In this document: one piece after another, positions 1 to 12,292 of the stretch
How the letters are laid out: each line of letters begins with the position of its first letter
How positions within the stretch are numbered: the first letter of the stretch is position 1
Assembly: GCA_964019695.1 (NCBI GenBank)
Contig: OZ026518.1
Span: forward strand, 110,776,145 to 110,840,144
DNA length: 64,000 nt
Reading direction: 5' to 3'
From: Loripinus fragilis
Lineage: Eukaryota; Mollusca; Bivalvia; Lucinida; Lucinidae
Notes under the pieces: model-generated
What the model saw: the letters and a program-made list of their open reading frames with translations, nothing else
Database searches by the model: none
Told to the model about the DNA's origin: nothing
Program-made: the position numbers and the translations under genes

Positions 1-2
1 AG

Positions 3-178
3 AGAATCCCAAATTTAGATAGTGGATACATGCTAGGGTGCCAGAGTATCCAGTACTGTTTGGGGTCACTTTGAACTTGACCTCTGGCACTCCTCCTATA
101 TTATTGGTGGTAGGAATCCAAATTTAGTGCGTGGATACATCTTGGGGTTGTTGAGTGTCACACACTGTTTATAGATCA
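3..178 (+). repeat. Two-copy ~110-bp repeat at the left edge
   Basis: gaatcccaaatttagatagt ggatacat recurs as gaatccaaatttagtgcgtg gatacat, each followed by a cactgttt/tactgttt phrase. Confidence 0.6.
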
Positions 179-179
179 C

Positions 180-1780
180 TGTGTCTCATTTATGAAAATC
201 TATTGTCTTTTGGGGTATTTTATTAATTTGTGACACAATTCATGATTTTGCCTCATAATCAACTCTAGAACAGTGCAATTCAAAGGTATCTTTATAGGTG
301 GTACAACCCTTTTCTCACATAGAAGAAAAGAATGAATTATACCAAATCAATATCTACATTTTCTCTTTCTACGCAGTACCCATACAACATGATACAGGGA
401 AAAACAAACTCTTTAACTTCCCAAAGTTACAAGCCTCTACCTTATGACTGTGCCAGTGTTTGCGCTTCCAGGTACTACTTCCAACATGTATTTTGTACAT
501 GTGAATTTAATGAAAAGCGTTGAAAAAACCAAAATACAAAAATGTATAAAGGGTCGTCTCGATCTATTGTAAGAATTCCCCAGAACTTCTTTATTTATTA
601 TACCTCAGATTGGAACTTTCTGGTCTCCTGAACAAAACTGTTGAAACACCAATGCCAAGTAAGTATAGCGAACAAACATGTATGTGTTTTCTTACGTACA
701 TTTGTAAATGCTTTATCAAGCTTGTGAAAACGGGTTAACACTTGGTCAAGCTTTGCAGGTATGTTGTTCTGTTGAACAAAGCTTTTCTCTCATACTGTTG
801 TCAGAACTGTGCTACCAAGACATGATCTCTGTACAATGTAATGTGAATAAATTGCTACCCAATGTTGCTTTTAGAAAAGCAATATAATTGTATGAGTCAT
901 TCTATGTCAATATTATCAGGGAAACATACATATCCATTTTTTCGACACATTTGTCAAAAACGAATTTTGAAATCGCATCATCAACTCCATGGACTGGCTT
1001 TATTTTAATAGCGTGACTTTCTGCATGAACAGCTGCACCAGGTTTTCCAATCTGTTTGCCTGGTGTAAAGTTTGACCAAAAGCAATAAAAGTATTTGAGT
1101 ATGATCAGGAAATACCACAATCACATTTTAGGCCAAATCAAGGCACTGCGAGGAAGACAGAGGCAACATAACACTGACAGTCACAATACATCATTAAGGC
1201 AATTAAAGTATATCAACCAGCTCTCTCCTCACCTATATGCTTTGGTGTCAAACGTTTTGTGGTTTGACACACCATATACTAGTATAAAGTCTTTATAGAC
1301 ATAATGGCATCATGGTTCCTACAGCTTCTCAAATAAACCTGCCAAAATATCCATGCCCTCCAAGAGCAGACTAAGAAACAAGAACACACTCTCAGGAATG
1401 ATCTTTTCAACGTGCTCTTGGTTTTGCCTAACAACGGATCAGCTTGACCAGGTGTCTTCATCAGATCAGCCATAAGATTGAATTTTTGTGACAGCATATA
1501 GCATATAGTAATAGTAATAAAATGAGTGTTCTGTCATCATGTTATCTTCAGAGGAACTTTCTGACGAATAACCTTTTTGGGGCCTTTTATCAAAATTTGG
1601 GAATGGCATGGTCAGATTAATCAACTGGATATATGAATAGTAGGGCATTTATATCTAAAGAGCAAACAAAATTAGCGATCAAGATGCATCGTTACATAAT
1701 AAATGAATGATTGACATCTTGATAAATATATCTGTAGTATTTTATTATTTCAAATTGTGGCCTTCTTCTGTAATTTGCTG
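180..1780. other. Non-coding, no recognised feature
   Basis: AT-rich sequence. The short open frames here overlap one another on both strands, lack coding character and have no splice support. Confidence 0.7.
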
Positions 1781-1782
1781 GT

Positions 1783-1978
1783 GCAGTGGCTCAGTGGTAG
1801 AGTGCTTGACTCGAGACTAAGAGGCCGCGGGTTTGAGGCTCACTGGCGTCACTGCATTGTGTCCTTGAGCAAGACACATTTATCCTAGCTTAGCACTGGT
1901 TCAACCCAGGAAGACCCGTCCCTTTATATCTGAAAGATTGTTGATGGGATGTAAAGAATCAAATCAAACAAATAAAAA
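1783..1978 (+). mobile_element. SINE family A, full length
   Basis: tRNA-like head gcagtggctcagtggtagag with B-box region gcgggtttgaggctc, then cttgagcaagacac, ggttcaacccaggaagac, and tail gatgtaaagaatcaaatcaa. Other copies at 9103-9300, 21145-21330, 21548-21752, 42888-43070, 46183-46388 and 57830-58025, with fragments at 6821-6880 and 62330-62560. The shared central domain resembles that reported for mollusc SINEs; the exact family name is not claimed. Confidence 0.85.
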
Positions 1979-2716
1979 AGCATGTACTTTTTTCCAGACA
2001 CCTCATATCATTCACATGACCAAGAGCCAATCTGTGTCCAGAATTGTGAAATGCTACCCCCCCCCCCCCCCCCATTTATTGTGTTTTTGGCAAAATAAAA
2101 CAACATTCAAATATAATGCAGACCCTATTACCAATCACATAGTACAATGTACAAGCATTGCTTGTAAGTGGTCTATAACTAAGGCATGATTGAAAATGTC
2201 GTTGAAAAAGAAAGACTGTAAATATGAATAAATCTACTCCAAAATCACTGATTTTTCTGCGGATAGTATATTTTTCTATCCCATAATAGCTATAATATTC
2301 CACAAACTTGTCTTTTCAACATTTCTATATCTGACTTTTAGTTTTTAGCATATCAAACATAATTAGAATGATTTAGATACCATCTATAGCAATTTAAAAA
2401 TACCTAATGACGGTTCTAATAAGAAAATGCACCTATTTGACCTTTGACTTTGCTGTGACCTTAATTCGAAGTTTCAGACGTGGCATCCACCCTGGGGCAC
2501 TTTGTCATACCCCAAAGAGTATTTCTAGCATGGATGCCGAGCATTAACAAACAATGCCATCAAAACCATTTTCTAGGGCTCATAGAAATTACAGGCTGCA
2601 GACTATCTATGAAAGTCATCCTGTATGCAGATTGAAGAACCCTATGGTAATTTAGATATGGTTACTGGTAGGCTTTCATCCTGCCACCAGCAGTGTACAA
2701 AGTACACCTGCCTGGA

Positions 2717-3253
2717 TATTACTTGACTTTTCGCTTACTGTAAAGGCGGCGCCTCATGAATGCCTAATTAGGACTAGTCAACCTTAGGCATAGGTAAAAG
2801 CTGAAAAGGGGGCGTGGTTTTATTCAAAAGTAACCTTCATCTTGTGCCACCACCTCAGTCATTATTTAGTCACATAAAGTGCATCTAAAAATGTATATTT
2901 AACATAAGCAGGGAGGCAAACATTGCGGACCCAGATCAGACTGCTCCTACAGTCTGATCTGGGTTCACACTGTTTATCTATGAGGCTTCAAGTAGTTAAA
3001 TGGACAAAAAACATACATTTTGTGATTATGCGCTTTTTAAAAGGGTTAATAAATGTGAGTTCAGTGTGTATACGGTTAGGATTTTCATGAAATGCATGCA
3101 CGTTTGCGCGGCTCAAAAAGCTTATTAACTCTTTACCAAATTATAAATAAAACCTGATTTCCCTTCCTCAGCAGATGAAATAGCCAAACCACGCCCAGAT
3201 ATGAATATTAAAGTTGCCGCCTTTACAGTCAGTAAGCGAAAAGTCAAGTATTA
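2717..3253. mobile_element. ~535-bp element with ~34-bp terminal inverted repeats
   Basis: Left end tacttgacttttcgcttact then gtaaaggcgg; right end is its inverse (ccgcctttacagtcagtaag then cgaaaagtcaagta). The interior includes the common gatcagactgctcc hairpin at 2930-2985. Non-coding DNA transposon derivative. Confidence 0.82.
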
Positions 3254-3429
3254 CTGAGTGCAGTAAACATACAAAATGTAAAAAGAAACAAGACAAATTT
3301 GTCCAATTTATTATCTCCGATGAAGGGTTATTTTAGAGAAGCATGTAAATTACAAAACATAAATCCCATTTCTCCAATCCCCAAGTTCACTTTGGGTATC
3401 ATTCAGACATTTACTTTTAATTAGATATG

Positions 3430-3965
3430 CAACATGACCTCTTTCAGAAAACAAAACTTTATGACCTTTTGACCTCACCCAGGGTTCGAGGATATGTGTA
3501 AGGGACAGAATATTTGCTTTCATGATAGTCTACGCTTCCTTCCCTTTAATTTGATATGCAACACGACTTTCAGAAAAAAAAATGTTTTGACCTTTTGATC
3601 CCACCCCAGGGTCGATGGTTAGTCTGTGGGCAAAATATTTGATACCATATTGCTGCATGCGTCCTTCCCTTTAATATGATATGCCACATGACCATATTCC
3701 GAAAAAGTAGAATATTTGACCTTTTGACCCCATCGCAAGGGTCGAGGGTGTGTGTAAGGATAGAACATTTGCTTTAATGGTGATTTATGCTCCATTCCTT
3801 TTAATTTGATATGCAACATGACTACTTTCAGAAAAAACAATATGTTTTGATCCCACCCCTGGGGGGGTCAAGGGTGTGTCTGCGGCAAAATATTTGCTAT
3901 CATGTTGCTGCATGTCTCATTCCCTTTGATTTGATGTTCAAATATTCCAAAAAAAGTTTAATTTT
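3430..3965 (+). repeat. ~115-120-bp tandem repeat, four to five units
   Basis: Recurring 'accccagggtcgagggtgtg', 'tttgatatgcaacatgac', 'ctttcagaaaa' and 'ttttgacc(c/t)' phrases between the units. Confidence 0.8.
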
Positions 3966-4869
3966 GGCCTCTGCCCAGAGGATGGTACCCAGGCATTCAA
4001 ACTTAAATTTCATTTGATATGTTTCATATCTATTGTTCTTCAGCCTGCATGCAAAATTTCAGTAAAAAATTAATGACAATTTAGATATTGGGAAATTTAA
4101 ATATTTGATCTTTGACCCCGCCTCAGGATCTATGGGGTGGTCTAAAACTTGTAACACTGCTACGCTTACCTACAGGCACTGGGCAATCATGGCCTATAGT
4201 GTGAAGTTGTTCAATATAATAACTTTGAGGAATGTAAAGATCATTACACAACAAAGCTAATATAGGTTTGCATTATAATTGCCTATACCAAGACAAGGGC
4301 AATAACTCATGTGTTAAGGGTCAACTTTGAGGAAACTTATAGGATATCGAAAGTCCATGGTACAAATCATTTGTACCAAGAATGCATCAAATCTGACCAA
4401 TATGTACTGAGATATGGTTCCGGACGGACATACTTACAGGATGGACATTCTGAGGTTGGTAAATTTCCATTACAAAATGGGGTTAACCCCACAAGCTCCT
4501 TTTTAACCCCATAACACCAAACTACCTCAACCTAACCCTAACCTCACTAAACACCGCCGTACAGATTGCACAACCCCATGATGTAACGGTCGGCTGCCCA
4601 GACAATGGGACGGATGGATGGAGCCAAATCTGTATCCCTCCAACTTCATTGGGGGATAATAAAGGGAGATAATAAACAACAAAGCCTTGATAACAAGCTT
4701 ATAATTGGCAGTTTTTAACTACCAATAAATTTTCTTTCATGATGAAAACGTAAATAATAAATCACTATACTATATATCCAACAGATAAACAGCCTAGCTC
4801 TGGATAAGAGAGAACTGCGGGATACCAGATTTACCTTCAATCTTTTTCCTACGAGTGTCATCTGCTGAT
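3966..4869. other. Non-coding, no recognised feature
   Basis: AT-rich, with one short 'aaccctaacctcac' stretch near 4530 that is not a telomere-like array. Nothing else identified. Confidence 0.65.
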
Positions 4870-5098
4870 TAAGTATTAACTGATTACCTACTAGTGTCGT
4901 CTGCTGATAACCTTTGCAAAAAGACTGGACCCAGTTCAGGCCAGACGAAATGTCTGGCCTGATCTGGATCCAATCTGTTTGACACCCTGATGGTATTCCT
5001 GAAAGAACTTTTTGAAAAAGTTGATTTTGAAAAAAAATCAGCAGACAACAAAAAACGATTGAAAAATTTCCTACAGGGCAGAGTTAATATTACATGTA
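4870..5098. mobile_element. Inverted-repeat element 'gtcgtctgctgataa' (family 5)
   Basis: Outer pairing gtcgtctgctgataacc / cagcagacaacaaaaa and core caggccagacgaaatgtctg. Related: 14290-14412, 23864-24090, 25935-26107, 29965-30150, 34880-35130 and 41885-42345 (interrupted). Confidence 0.72.
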
Positions 5099-5172
5099 AT
5101 TTGATGTAAACGAGCAACATGGAACTTTCTTAACCCTGTAGAGATTCATAAAAAGAGTAGTTTGGCAAATAG

Positions 5173-5237
5173 TGAGGACCCACATGAAATGCCACATGAT
5201 ATGGCATTTCATCTGGGTCCTCCCTGTTTGCTACTTC
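5173..5237. repeat. Representative of the dispersed 'aaacagtg..gatcag/gaaatg' hairpin
   Basis: Arms gaggacccacatgaaatgcc / ggcatttcatctgggtcctc. Equivalent hairpins, differing in loop and in core (gatcagactgctcc or gatgaaatgc), recur at about 2930, 6950, 14705, 15574, 20835, 24121, 25240, 31930, 36920, 48650, 49086, 52800 and 62740, besides those inside the larger elements listed. Confidence 0.8.
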
Positions 5238-5272
5238 AGAGCAAAGGATGCAAGAAAATAATAACAATTCTA

Positions 5273-5488
5273 CAGTAAAACCTGTTTAAACAACCACTCA
5301 AAAATAGACGAAACAAAGATCTTAATGACAGATGGTGGCTTAATGCATGTCCGAAGTATTGCAGAATGCTCTCTTGGAGCATTCTGCAATACTTTTGACC
5401 TGCATTAAGTGATAATCGTTCTTGAAAACTAATTTGGAGGGGGATGGGGGTTGGGGTTTGGAGTGGCCGCGTAAGACAGGTTTTACTG
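5273..5488. mobile_element. Mariner-type inverted-repeat element (MITE 1)
   Basis: Terminal inverted repeats CAGTAAAACCTG / CAGGTTTTACTG flanked by TA, and a central hairpin gtattgcagaatgctc / gagcattctgcaatac. It is non-coding and 216 bp. TA target and CAGT ends fit a non-autonomous Tc1/mariner element. Five copies are in the window. Confidence 0.85.
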
Positions 5489-5814
5489 TACATTCAAAAT
5501 TTTGCGTATCTAGACATACGCATCAGTGTTTTAATGGAAGAAGTGCATGTAGAGTGTTGGTTCCAACTTAACCAGAGCTATATCAATGTAGGTAACAACA
5601 AAAAGCCTAATTGTGAGCAAGTGAAAAATACCTCGACCCGAGGTTACAATACTTTATTTATTCATGCTCAACTCATCTGAGCATGAAATGTGTAATCTTC
5701 ATAAATATCCAATACAATCACATTGTGTTATTGTCTTGCTCAGAATAGCAGACTATGTCATTTGTAATTGTCATTTGTAATTGACATTTGTAATTGACAT
5801 TTGTAATTACATGT

Positions 5815-6050
5815 GTGTGACATGTAATTTCCAACAATGTGGCATTTGGACATGAATAGACTCAGACAAGCCTGTGCAGCCTCCTTTTAACCTTAGAAGC
5901 TCCAAATGATGTTCGGTCAGTAGCTTAATACTCATGGAATATTCAAGCAACTAGCAAAGGCTCTCATCAGACTGCGAGTATGCGCAGGCTGGTCTGAGCT
6001 TTTGCTTGTCGCACATACCACATTGTTGGAATTATCACGTCGCGGTTCAT
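5815..6050. mobile_element. Inverted-repeat element family 2 (about 240 bp)
   Basis: Ends related to GACATGTGATTTCCAACAAT and its reverse complement; an internal hairpin around gcaaaggctc..gactgcg..tatgcgcaggc. Other copies: 10712-10948, 12293-12765, 26784-27022, 31080-31320, 43970-44215 and 56532-56772. Non-coding; superfamily not assigned. Confidence 0.8.
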
Positions 6051-6359
6051 TTGTTCCAACCCTGAATTTTGGCATTTTAAAATTTATGACGGGAGCAAAC
6101 TTCATGTTCATGTGAGTATTATATTAAGTTTTAAAGCCCCGGGGCCTTATCTGCCCTAAACACTCAGACAGTAAACCTAGGTCATACTGTTCCAACAAGA
6201 ATGTCCTCTGAGGGCAAAAGTCCTGTTTACAATTAAAATTCTTGCATCTTTCTCATGAATACATGCATGAATGCTATCTCTAAAAGTAAATTTAGACTAT
6301 TTTTCAATAATGGAGCCAAAAGCTGACTTGCAGATCCCTGTAATCACACTGGATAGGCG

Positions 6360-6545
6360 GCAATCAAAACATTAATACTATCGACGGACGTAGATCAAAA
6401 ATCGTTACAGAGTTTTTCATTGCCATTTGTCGCTCGGCTGGCAATAAATGGCAATCAAAAACACTGTTTCTAGCGAATTTTGATCCGCCTTCATTGATTG
6501 TTAAGAGTGTTTTCAATTGCCTATCTGGTGTGGTAATACATACAT
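6360..6545. repeat. Repeat shared with 13505-13665
   Basis: Both contain aggcggcaatc, 'gatcaaaaatc', 'cagagtttt', 'caaacggcaatc/atggcaatcaaaa' and 'tgtttcta(a/g)cga'. Internally inverted; probably another small DNA element. Confidence 0.6.
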
Positions 6546-6820
6546 TCAAACTTAAACACAAAAATCCATTTTTGAGCTAGCACAGTCAAGCGGTTTTGGT
6601 ACTTATGGCATTGTGGAGCAGTGAAGGCGCTGGGGAGTTGGCGCATACGCACAGACTCCCCAGAGCCTTCGCTGCTCACATACACAAAGTATGGATATAG
6701 AGGCAGATTCCGGCCAAACTTTAGACATCAAGACCTGCTGAAAAATTCAATGCGCCAACATGGAGATTTATTAAAAGATTCCCGCATATGTGATAAGTGC
6801 TAAAATCTCATGTTTTTTTG

Positions 6821-6880
6821 GTTTGTTTGATTTGATTCTTTACATCCCATCAACAATCTTTCAGTTATGTAGGGACAGGC
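6821..6880 (-). mobile_element. SINE family A tail fragment
   Basis: Only the 3' tail (tgatttgattctttacatcc, caacaatctttcagtta) is present, as expected of a severely 5'-truncated insertion. Confidence 0.75.
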
Positions 6881-7369
6881 TTAAATCTCATGCCCTCACT
6901 CATTCAAACCTTTGAGGACCAGAAATCCCTAAACGGGTACTTTGGCAAACAGTGAAGACCCAGATGAAATGCCGCATTTCATCAGGGTCTGCACTGCTTG
7001 CTAAGACAAAATTGATCTTCAAAGAAAGGAAAACAATCTTTTTTGAAGATTATAACCTGTGGCCCCTCAATATATATAAGGACCATCCTGACATAACATG
7101 AAAAATTCCATTGGTCTGAATAGGGTTAAAAAAATTGTTCAATATATACTCTAGTGTGTATGACAGTCCAATTATTTAGGGTAAATAAGGAGGCAGAAAA
7201 AATGTATAAATCAATCAAATATATGCACTTATACTTCCCTCTACATATTCAAGCTGTAATATTCAGCATATTATGTATACACAGGTCCTTTTGTGCAACT
7301 CCAATCTATACAGCAAATATAGTTTTGTTACAAAAACTGATACATGATTTGGAACCATTTCATTTCAAC

Positions 7370-7620
7370 CCTTATCCTGCCATTATTTCTTGACATAAAA
7401 ATGTTGCCTGCTTATTAAATCCCCCCTCATACATTCAAATGTAATCCAGATACCTTTACCATAGAGACAAACACTATGAACTCTGATCAGACTGCTCCTC
7501 CTTATGAGGGAGCAATCTGATCTGGATTCATATTGTTTGCAATATAGACTATCAAGTACATATATTAAGTAGATGAGAGAGCAAGCAACAACTGTTGTGA
7601 ATGATGGGAAATGAGTTAAA
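7370..7620. mobile_element. Inverted-repeat element with gatcagactgctcc core (family 4)
   Basis: Outer parts (cccttatcctgccattattt ... gatgggaaatgagttaaa) and core aactctgatcagactgctcc / gagcaatctgatctggattc. Other copies: 33115-33325, 41110-41290 (truncated) and a cluster at 53045-55060. Confidence 0.75.
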
Positions 7621-7639
7621 AAGAGCATGATACAGGTCT

Positions 7640-7995
7640 TTATTCTTATCCCTTTTATCCATATATGGGTCTAATCAAAGGGTCTCACTCTTATCTATAA
7701 ATGGGGATTATCAATAAGCCTTTGGCTCTCATCCATAAATGGGTCTTATCAATGTGTCTGCTCTTATCTACAAATTCATAAGAGTTTATCAATAGGCATT
7801 TGGCTCCTATCCATAAATGGGTCTTAATCTTATCAATGGGTATTTACTCTTATCCATAAAAGAATTTATCAATGGGACTTTTGCTCTCATCCATAAGCAG
7901 GTCTTATCAATGGGTCTGCTCTTATCCACAAATATGTCTACTGACTTATCCATAAAAGAGTTTATCAACGAGCCTCTGGCTCTCATCAGCACATT
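7640..7995. repeat. Minisatellite of 'ttatccataaatgggtctta' type
   Basis: Irregular ~35-40-bp units built on tatccataaatgggtc and ttatcaatgggtctgctc, open on both strands by chance. Confidence 0.78.
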
Positions 7996-8540
7996 CTCAT
8001 AATATTTGTAAGTAATCAGCTAACTAATTCACCTGAGACTAATAGCATATCAAAAGCACTTGAATGAACTTATAATATTACAACAAGAACCCAAATACAC
8101 TCACTTTTGTTGTCTTAACACTGTGAAAGAGTAGAAAATATGCAGTATTTTCTTCGTAATCCACTGTATTCTTTTTTATCTATTTTTAATTTTACTCCCC
8201 AAGGTCTACCTATTAATCAGTGTTTAATACAGATTCTGGGCTCATAACCATAAACCATATTCACAATGCTCCATTTGCCTTCATAATGACAAAATTAATA
8301 CCATAATTGTCGCATTATGATTCAGTTAAACATGAAAATGCTACAGGTGGGTGATTATTTTGGTATCAAGTTAAGAGTATCTATTTATAGAGATGATGAA
8401 ACTGCAAAAAAGCCATATAATCAATCAATACCGTGTGATCCTTCATATTGTATCCATCCCTTTACAACACTTTTAAAGGCAATCATGTAAACTTTTGCAA
8501 ACTGTAGATCTTGATGAGCTTGCTCATATGCTTGCAATTT

Positions 8541-8782
8541 GGGCCACGTCGCGAGAAAACCGGTCTTCAGGGTTTCTGTCAAAGTGAGATTCAAACCACT
8601 CTACTCAGCTACAGAGACAATCTAGAAAATTGAAATTTCAGCAGTAGCAAGTTTACATATGAAATTTTCCAAAAAGCGAATAACAAAGGAGCTGATCAGA
8701 CTGCGTGGATGCGCAGACTGATCAGCGCCTGTGTTGTTCGCAAACCCCTAAGACAGGTTTTCTCGCGACGAGGCCCATTTTA
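8541..8782. mobile_element. Inverted-repeat element with TCGCGAGAAAACC ends
   Basis: Ends tgggccacgtcgcgagaaaa and its near-inverse ttttctcgcgacgaggccca; central hairpin gatcagactgcgtggatgcg. A second copy at 15832-16071. Confidence 0.8.
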
Positions 8783-9102
8783 TTCTTAAACATGAACAGA
8801 AATAAACACCTGTAACATTAGTTCCAGAGAAAAACAGATTTCCTTGACATATCAGAGGTTATATTATATTGTGGGAGAAATGTTCGACACTTCAGACCAT
8901 TGGGGACATGTTTACAAAGAGGTAGATCTTGATGAGATAGCTCATCTACACAGTTTGACGTTCCATTCTTGAAAATATACTGACATTTTCAGTCTTTCAG
9001 CAATCAGGGACATTGATATGAAGAGGTAGATATTTGTCAGATGGTTCATCTAAATTGTTTCTCATTCTTTTGAAAGTTTGCAGAAATTAATGCCAGTTTA
9101 TG

Positions 9103-9300
9103 TTTTTGTTTGATTTGATTCTTTACATTCCATCAACAATCTATCAATTATAAAGGGACGGGTCATCCTGGGTTGAACCAATTCTAAGCTAGGATTAATG
9201 TTCTTGCTCAAAGACACAATGCAGTGACGCTGGTGAGGCTCGAACCCGCGGCCCCTCGGTCTCAAGACAAGCACTCTACCACTGAGCCACTGCGCTCCCT
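9103..9300 (-). mobile_element. SINE family A, full length
   Basis: Tail tttgatttgattctttacat at left and head ctctaccactgagccactgc at right; intact B-box region ggctcgaacccgcgg. Confidence 0.87.
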
Positions 9301-9539
9301 AGTTTATGTATGAACATCAACAAGCTCTTGCAGTTTAAATAGCCACCCTGGATATGTGTAGGACAATATTTAGATGTCAGTTAAAATCGATGTACAATCA
9401 GGGATATTTTTTAAGAGGTAGACTGATTAGATGCTTTATTGTCAAATTTTCCCCGAAAGTTAACAGAAATCAACTGATTTTGATGCCAGTCTAAAAAGAT
9501 ATTTTCAGCACTGCATACAATCAGGAATGAAAAGGCAGG

Positions 9540-9690
9540 GGCGGATCCATGATTTCTGGAAAGGGGGTTCATATATATAAAGGTGTGGGGGTTCCCTTTG
9601 CTGATTTTATCTCATTTTTCTTAAATATCCCATGAAAATAAAATAATTTGGTCTCACTAAATAAATAAAGTATTGTTAAATGATTTTTTT
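9540..9690. mobile_element. GGCGGATCC-end element, left half only
   Basis: Matches the first half of 43190-43408 (ggcggatccatgatttctgg to aataatttggtctcac), then stops. Confidence 0.7.
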
Positions 9691-9705
9691 TTTTTTTATT
9701 TCATT

Positions 9706-9820
9706 CAAAGGGAAGATTTGCATGTCCGTCAAACTGATGATTGGAATGCCTAACAAAATGAAGATTTGCCAGTCAAAATGAACGCTTGTCAGTCAAAATG
9801 AAGATTTGTATGTCAAATAT
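9706..9820. repeat. Minisatellite, left part
   Basis: Irregular ~20-bp units of gtcaaaatgaagatttgcca type; continues at 10333-10450 after the inserted element. Confidence 0.75.
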
Positions 9821-10332
9821 AGGGATCACACATGTTTTTTCATGCACTAACATTTGCAGGGTCCAGAGGATGTTGTTTGAACACGAAGTCGATAGGCCGA
9901 GTGTTCAAACATCTTCCGAGGGACCAGGCAAGTGCTAACGCAATGAAACAAACATGTGTGATCGTTATTCTTGCACAGTTTACCTTATTCCAACCAAATT
10001 CACACTGAAAACGCTGCTAAAACATTAAATTGTTCATTTTCTTACACTGGATTTCTCTGAACAAAATGGCGTCAGCTGTGTACTTTCGAACGTCATAACG
10101 TCGTCACAACCCCAGGCAATGTTTTCGAGCACAAAAACATCGTCGAAATGATCAGTCTGGTCCGCAACGCTTTCCGTATATAACGTAATGCAAATAATGC
10201 AGTGCTCATTGTAAGTATTTTCAAGTTCAGACCCATGTTCAAACAGCACGCGAATCTCCTGATTTGAAGATGGATTTTCGTTCATTAGACAATGGGTGTA
10301 AACAGCTATACAAATAGATATCTATGCAAGAA
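9820..10332. mobile_element. ~510-bp element inserted in a minisatellite
   Basis: Shares long stretches with 47815-48340 (gatcacacatgttttttcat, tgttcaaacat..tccgagggac, gcaatgaaacaaacatgtgt, gaatctcctgatttgaa). The flanks on both sides are the same aagatttg/gtcaaaatga minisatellite, so it interrupted that array. Confidence 0.8.
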
Positions 10333-10450
10333 TGAAGGTTTGCCTGTCAAAAGGAAGATTTGTGTGTCATTCAAAATGAAGAGTTGCCAGTCAAAATAAA
10401 GATTTGTCAGTCAAGAAATGAAGGTTTGCCAGTCAAAATGAAGGTAAGGT
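10333..10450. repeat. Minisatellite, right part
   Basis: Same aagatttg/gtcaaaatga units as 9706-9820. Confidence 0.75.
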
Positions 10451-10711
10451 GTCAATAGATAAGGTTTTTTTTCAGTTTCAGTCGAAGGTCAAAGAGTAAA
10501 ATGTAGAAGAGATTAGATTTCAGTTCTTATTGTATCACAATGAAAAATATTCCTAAGAGGCAAGAAATAAAAATCCTCACTGATTCAGCTACTGAAAGCT
10601 AACTAAATTACAAAATCAAGTGCATGGTTAAATGTGCTAATTCACTCAGAATGGTTCAAACTCTGCCACTCTGAAAGCATTAGAATACAAGAGTAATAAT
10701 ACATTTTAGCC

Positions 10712-10948
10712 GTGACATGATTTCCAACAATCTGGTAGTTTGACAAGTGTAGACTCAGACGAGCCTTTGCAGCCTCCTTTTAAGCTTAGAAACTCCAAAT
10801 GATGTCCAGTCAATAGCTTAAAACTCATAGAATATTCAAGCGACCATCAAAGGCTCTGATCAGACTGCGCATATGCGCAGGCTGATTAGAGGCTTTGATA
10901 GTCGCATATACCACATTATTGGAAAACTCATGTCACAGCTCATGTCTG
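10712..10948. mobile_element. Inverted-repeat element family 2
   Basis: Begins gccgtgacatgatttccaac and ends ggaaaactcatgtcacagct, with the family's gatcagactgcgcatatgcg centre. Confidence 0.8.
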
Positions 10949-11323
10949 CATCATGTGTTATGAACCATGAGCAGCCTTTGTATCCATTAAGAACGCACAT
11001 TATAGAGTCTACTGACCTTAACTTGAAGTCCATGTAGCTAGAATTTATCGTTTGAGTTATCAGTAGTTTAAGTTAGGACTGCAAAAACTTTTCATTATCA
11101 GGATTTCTTGCCAATTAACATAGTTTTAGATGCTTTAAAGAAACCTCTCACTGCAACTTTTCCTTTAAGCACCCAGAACATATGTTTTGGTGAGACGTAA
11201 CTAAAAAAGTTCATGAATATGCCGGTTTGAATCCAAAATTTAGTAAGACTAAAGAGGGTACTCTGAGCCAACAGAGCTTTTGTTATTGAAGTTTTACTGT
11301 ATTTAGAAGCTGCAAAAACCAGT

Positions 11324-11805
11324 ACAGTCAAACTCTTTATAACGTCACTCGTTATAACAGAATATTCAATATCCAACATAAATATGCTGGGAACAGATCT
11401 GTTTCCATTGAAATTCCCTCTTTATAACAGAATATTTACGTAACGACCTGACAATACATTATGGGAACGAATATACATTTTTTATTGAAAATAAATTCAT
11501 TATAACAGAAATCTTACCAGGTGTCAGACAATTTTGTGGTCAGGTCAAGCTATTTTGCATGAACAGGTATCTGTCTCATTTGATAAGAGAGAAAGCTTTG
11601 TGCATTTTGATGCAATATAAAGCTGAACTGATGTATACATTTGGAACAATGGCATTTTAATTCATTTGTATGATATTTTCTGCTACCAAATGATAATGAT
11701 GTTGAAATCTGGTACTGGTCAGAATTTCTTTATAACAGCAAATTCACTTTAATGTCATAGAAAGCTTGGAACAAACATTGTCGTTATAAAGAGGGTTGAC
11801 TGCAC
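11324..11805. mobile_element. ~480-bp element with CAGTCAAACTCTTTATAACG ends
   Basis: Left end cagtcaaactctttataacg, right end cgttataaagagggttgact. Interior repeats of 'tttataacagaat' in both orientations. Probably a non-autonomous mariner-like element. Confidence 0.8.
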
Positions 11806-11901
11806 CTGATAATACTAAACAGCCAAATTGCCATGATAGAAACTTGGCCATTCCAAGTGCAGTAGGTGGTAAGGCCAAAATAACGTTGGTAAGGACCTGA
11901 T

Positions 11902-12116
11902 ACATGGGTGAAAGATCAAAATTTTCAAATTCCTGAACTTTAGAAATTCAATTTTTTAAACTTGCAGAATGCCTACAAAAGTTGATAATTTCATGTTTAA
12001 ACGTGTTTAGATTATCTGAAAATTAATCATATAAGCTATTATAATCTCCCTAATTCAGCATTTTGAGGCTGACTTTCTATGGAAAGTCAGCCTCAAAATC
12101 CTGAAAACTTTCACTA
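11902..12116. mobile_element. Family 6 inverted-repeat element
   Basis: Begins catgggtgaaagatcaaaat, core ggctgactttctatggaaag, ends gaaaactttcac. Confidence 0.8.
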
Positions 12117-12292
12117 ATGCTGATAATACATGAAGTATATACCATATTGACCTGGAATATTCCAACAGATAGCCATGAGCAAAAAGTGCTCGAGCAGTCT
12201 GATCAGGGTTTACACTACTTCACATTCCATCACAATCATTAACACACTTCAGCAGGTTGTATAAGGATTCCTTTAAATTTTATAATATGAGC

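Noticed and set aside
4527..4555. Telomere-like 'aaccctaacc' stretch
   Set aside because: Only two imperfect units; no array.
7807..8002. Overlapping open frames on both strands at a minisatellite
   Set aside because: Produced by tatccataaatgggtc repeats; open on both strands by base composition.
9240..9300. tRNA gene on the minus strand (head of SINE A)
   Set aside because: Same head occurs in seven copies, each followed by the same SINE body and a gtaaagaatcaaatcaa tail.
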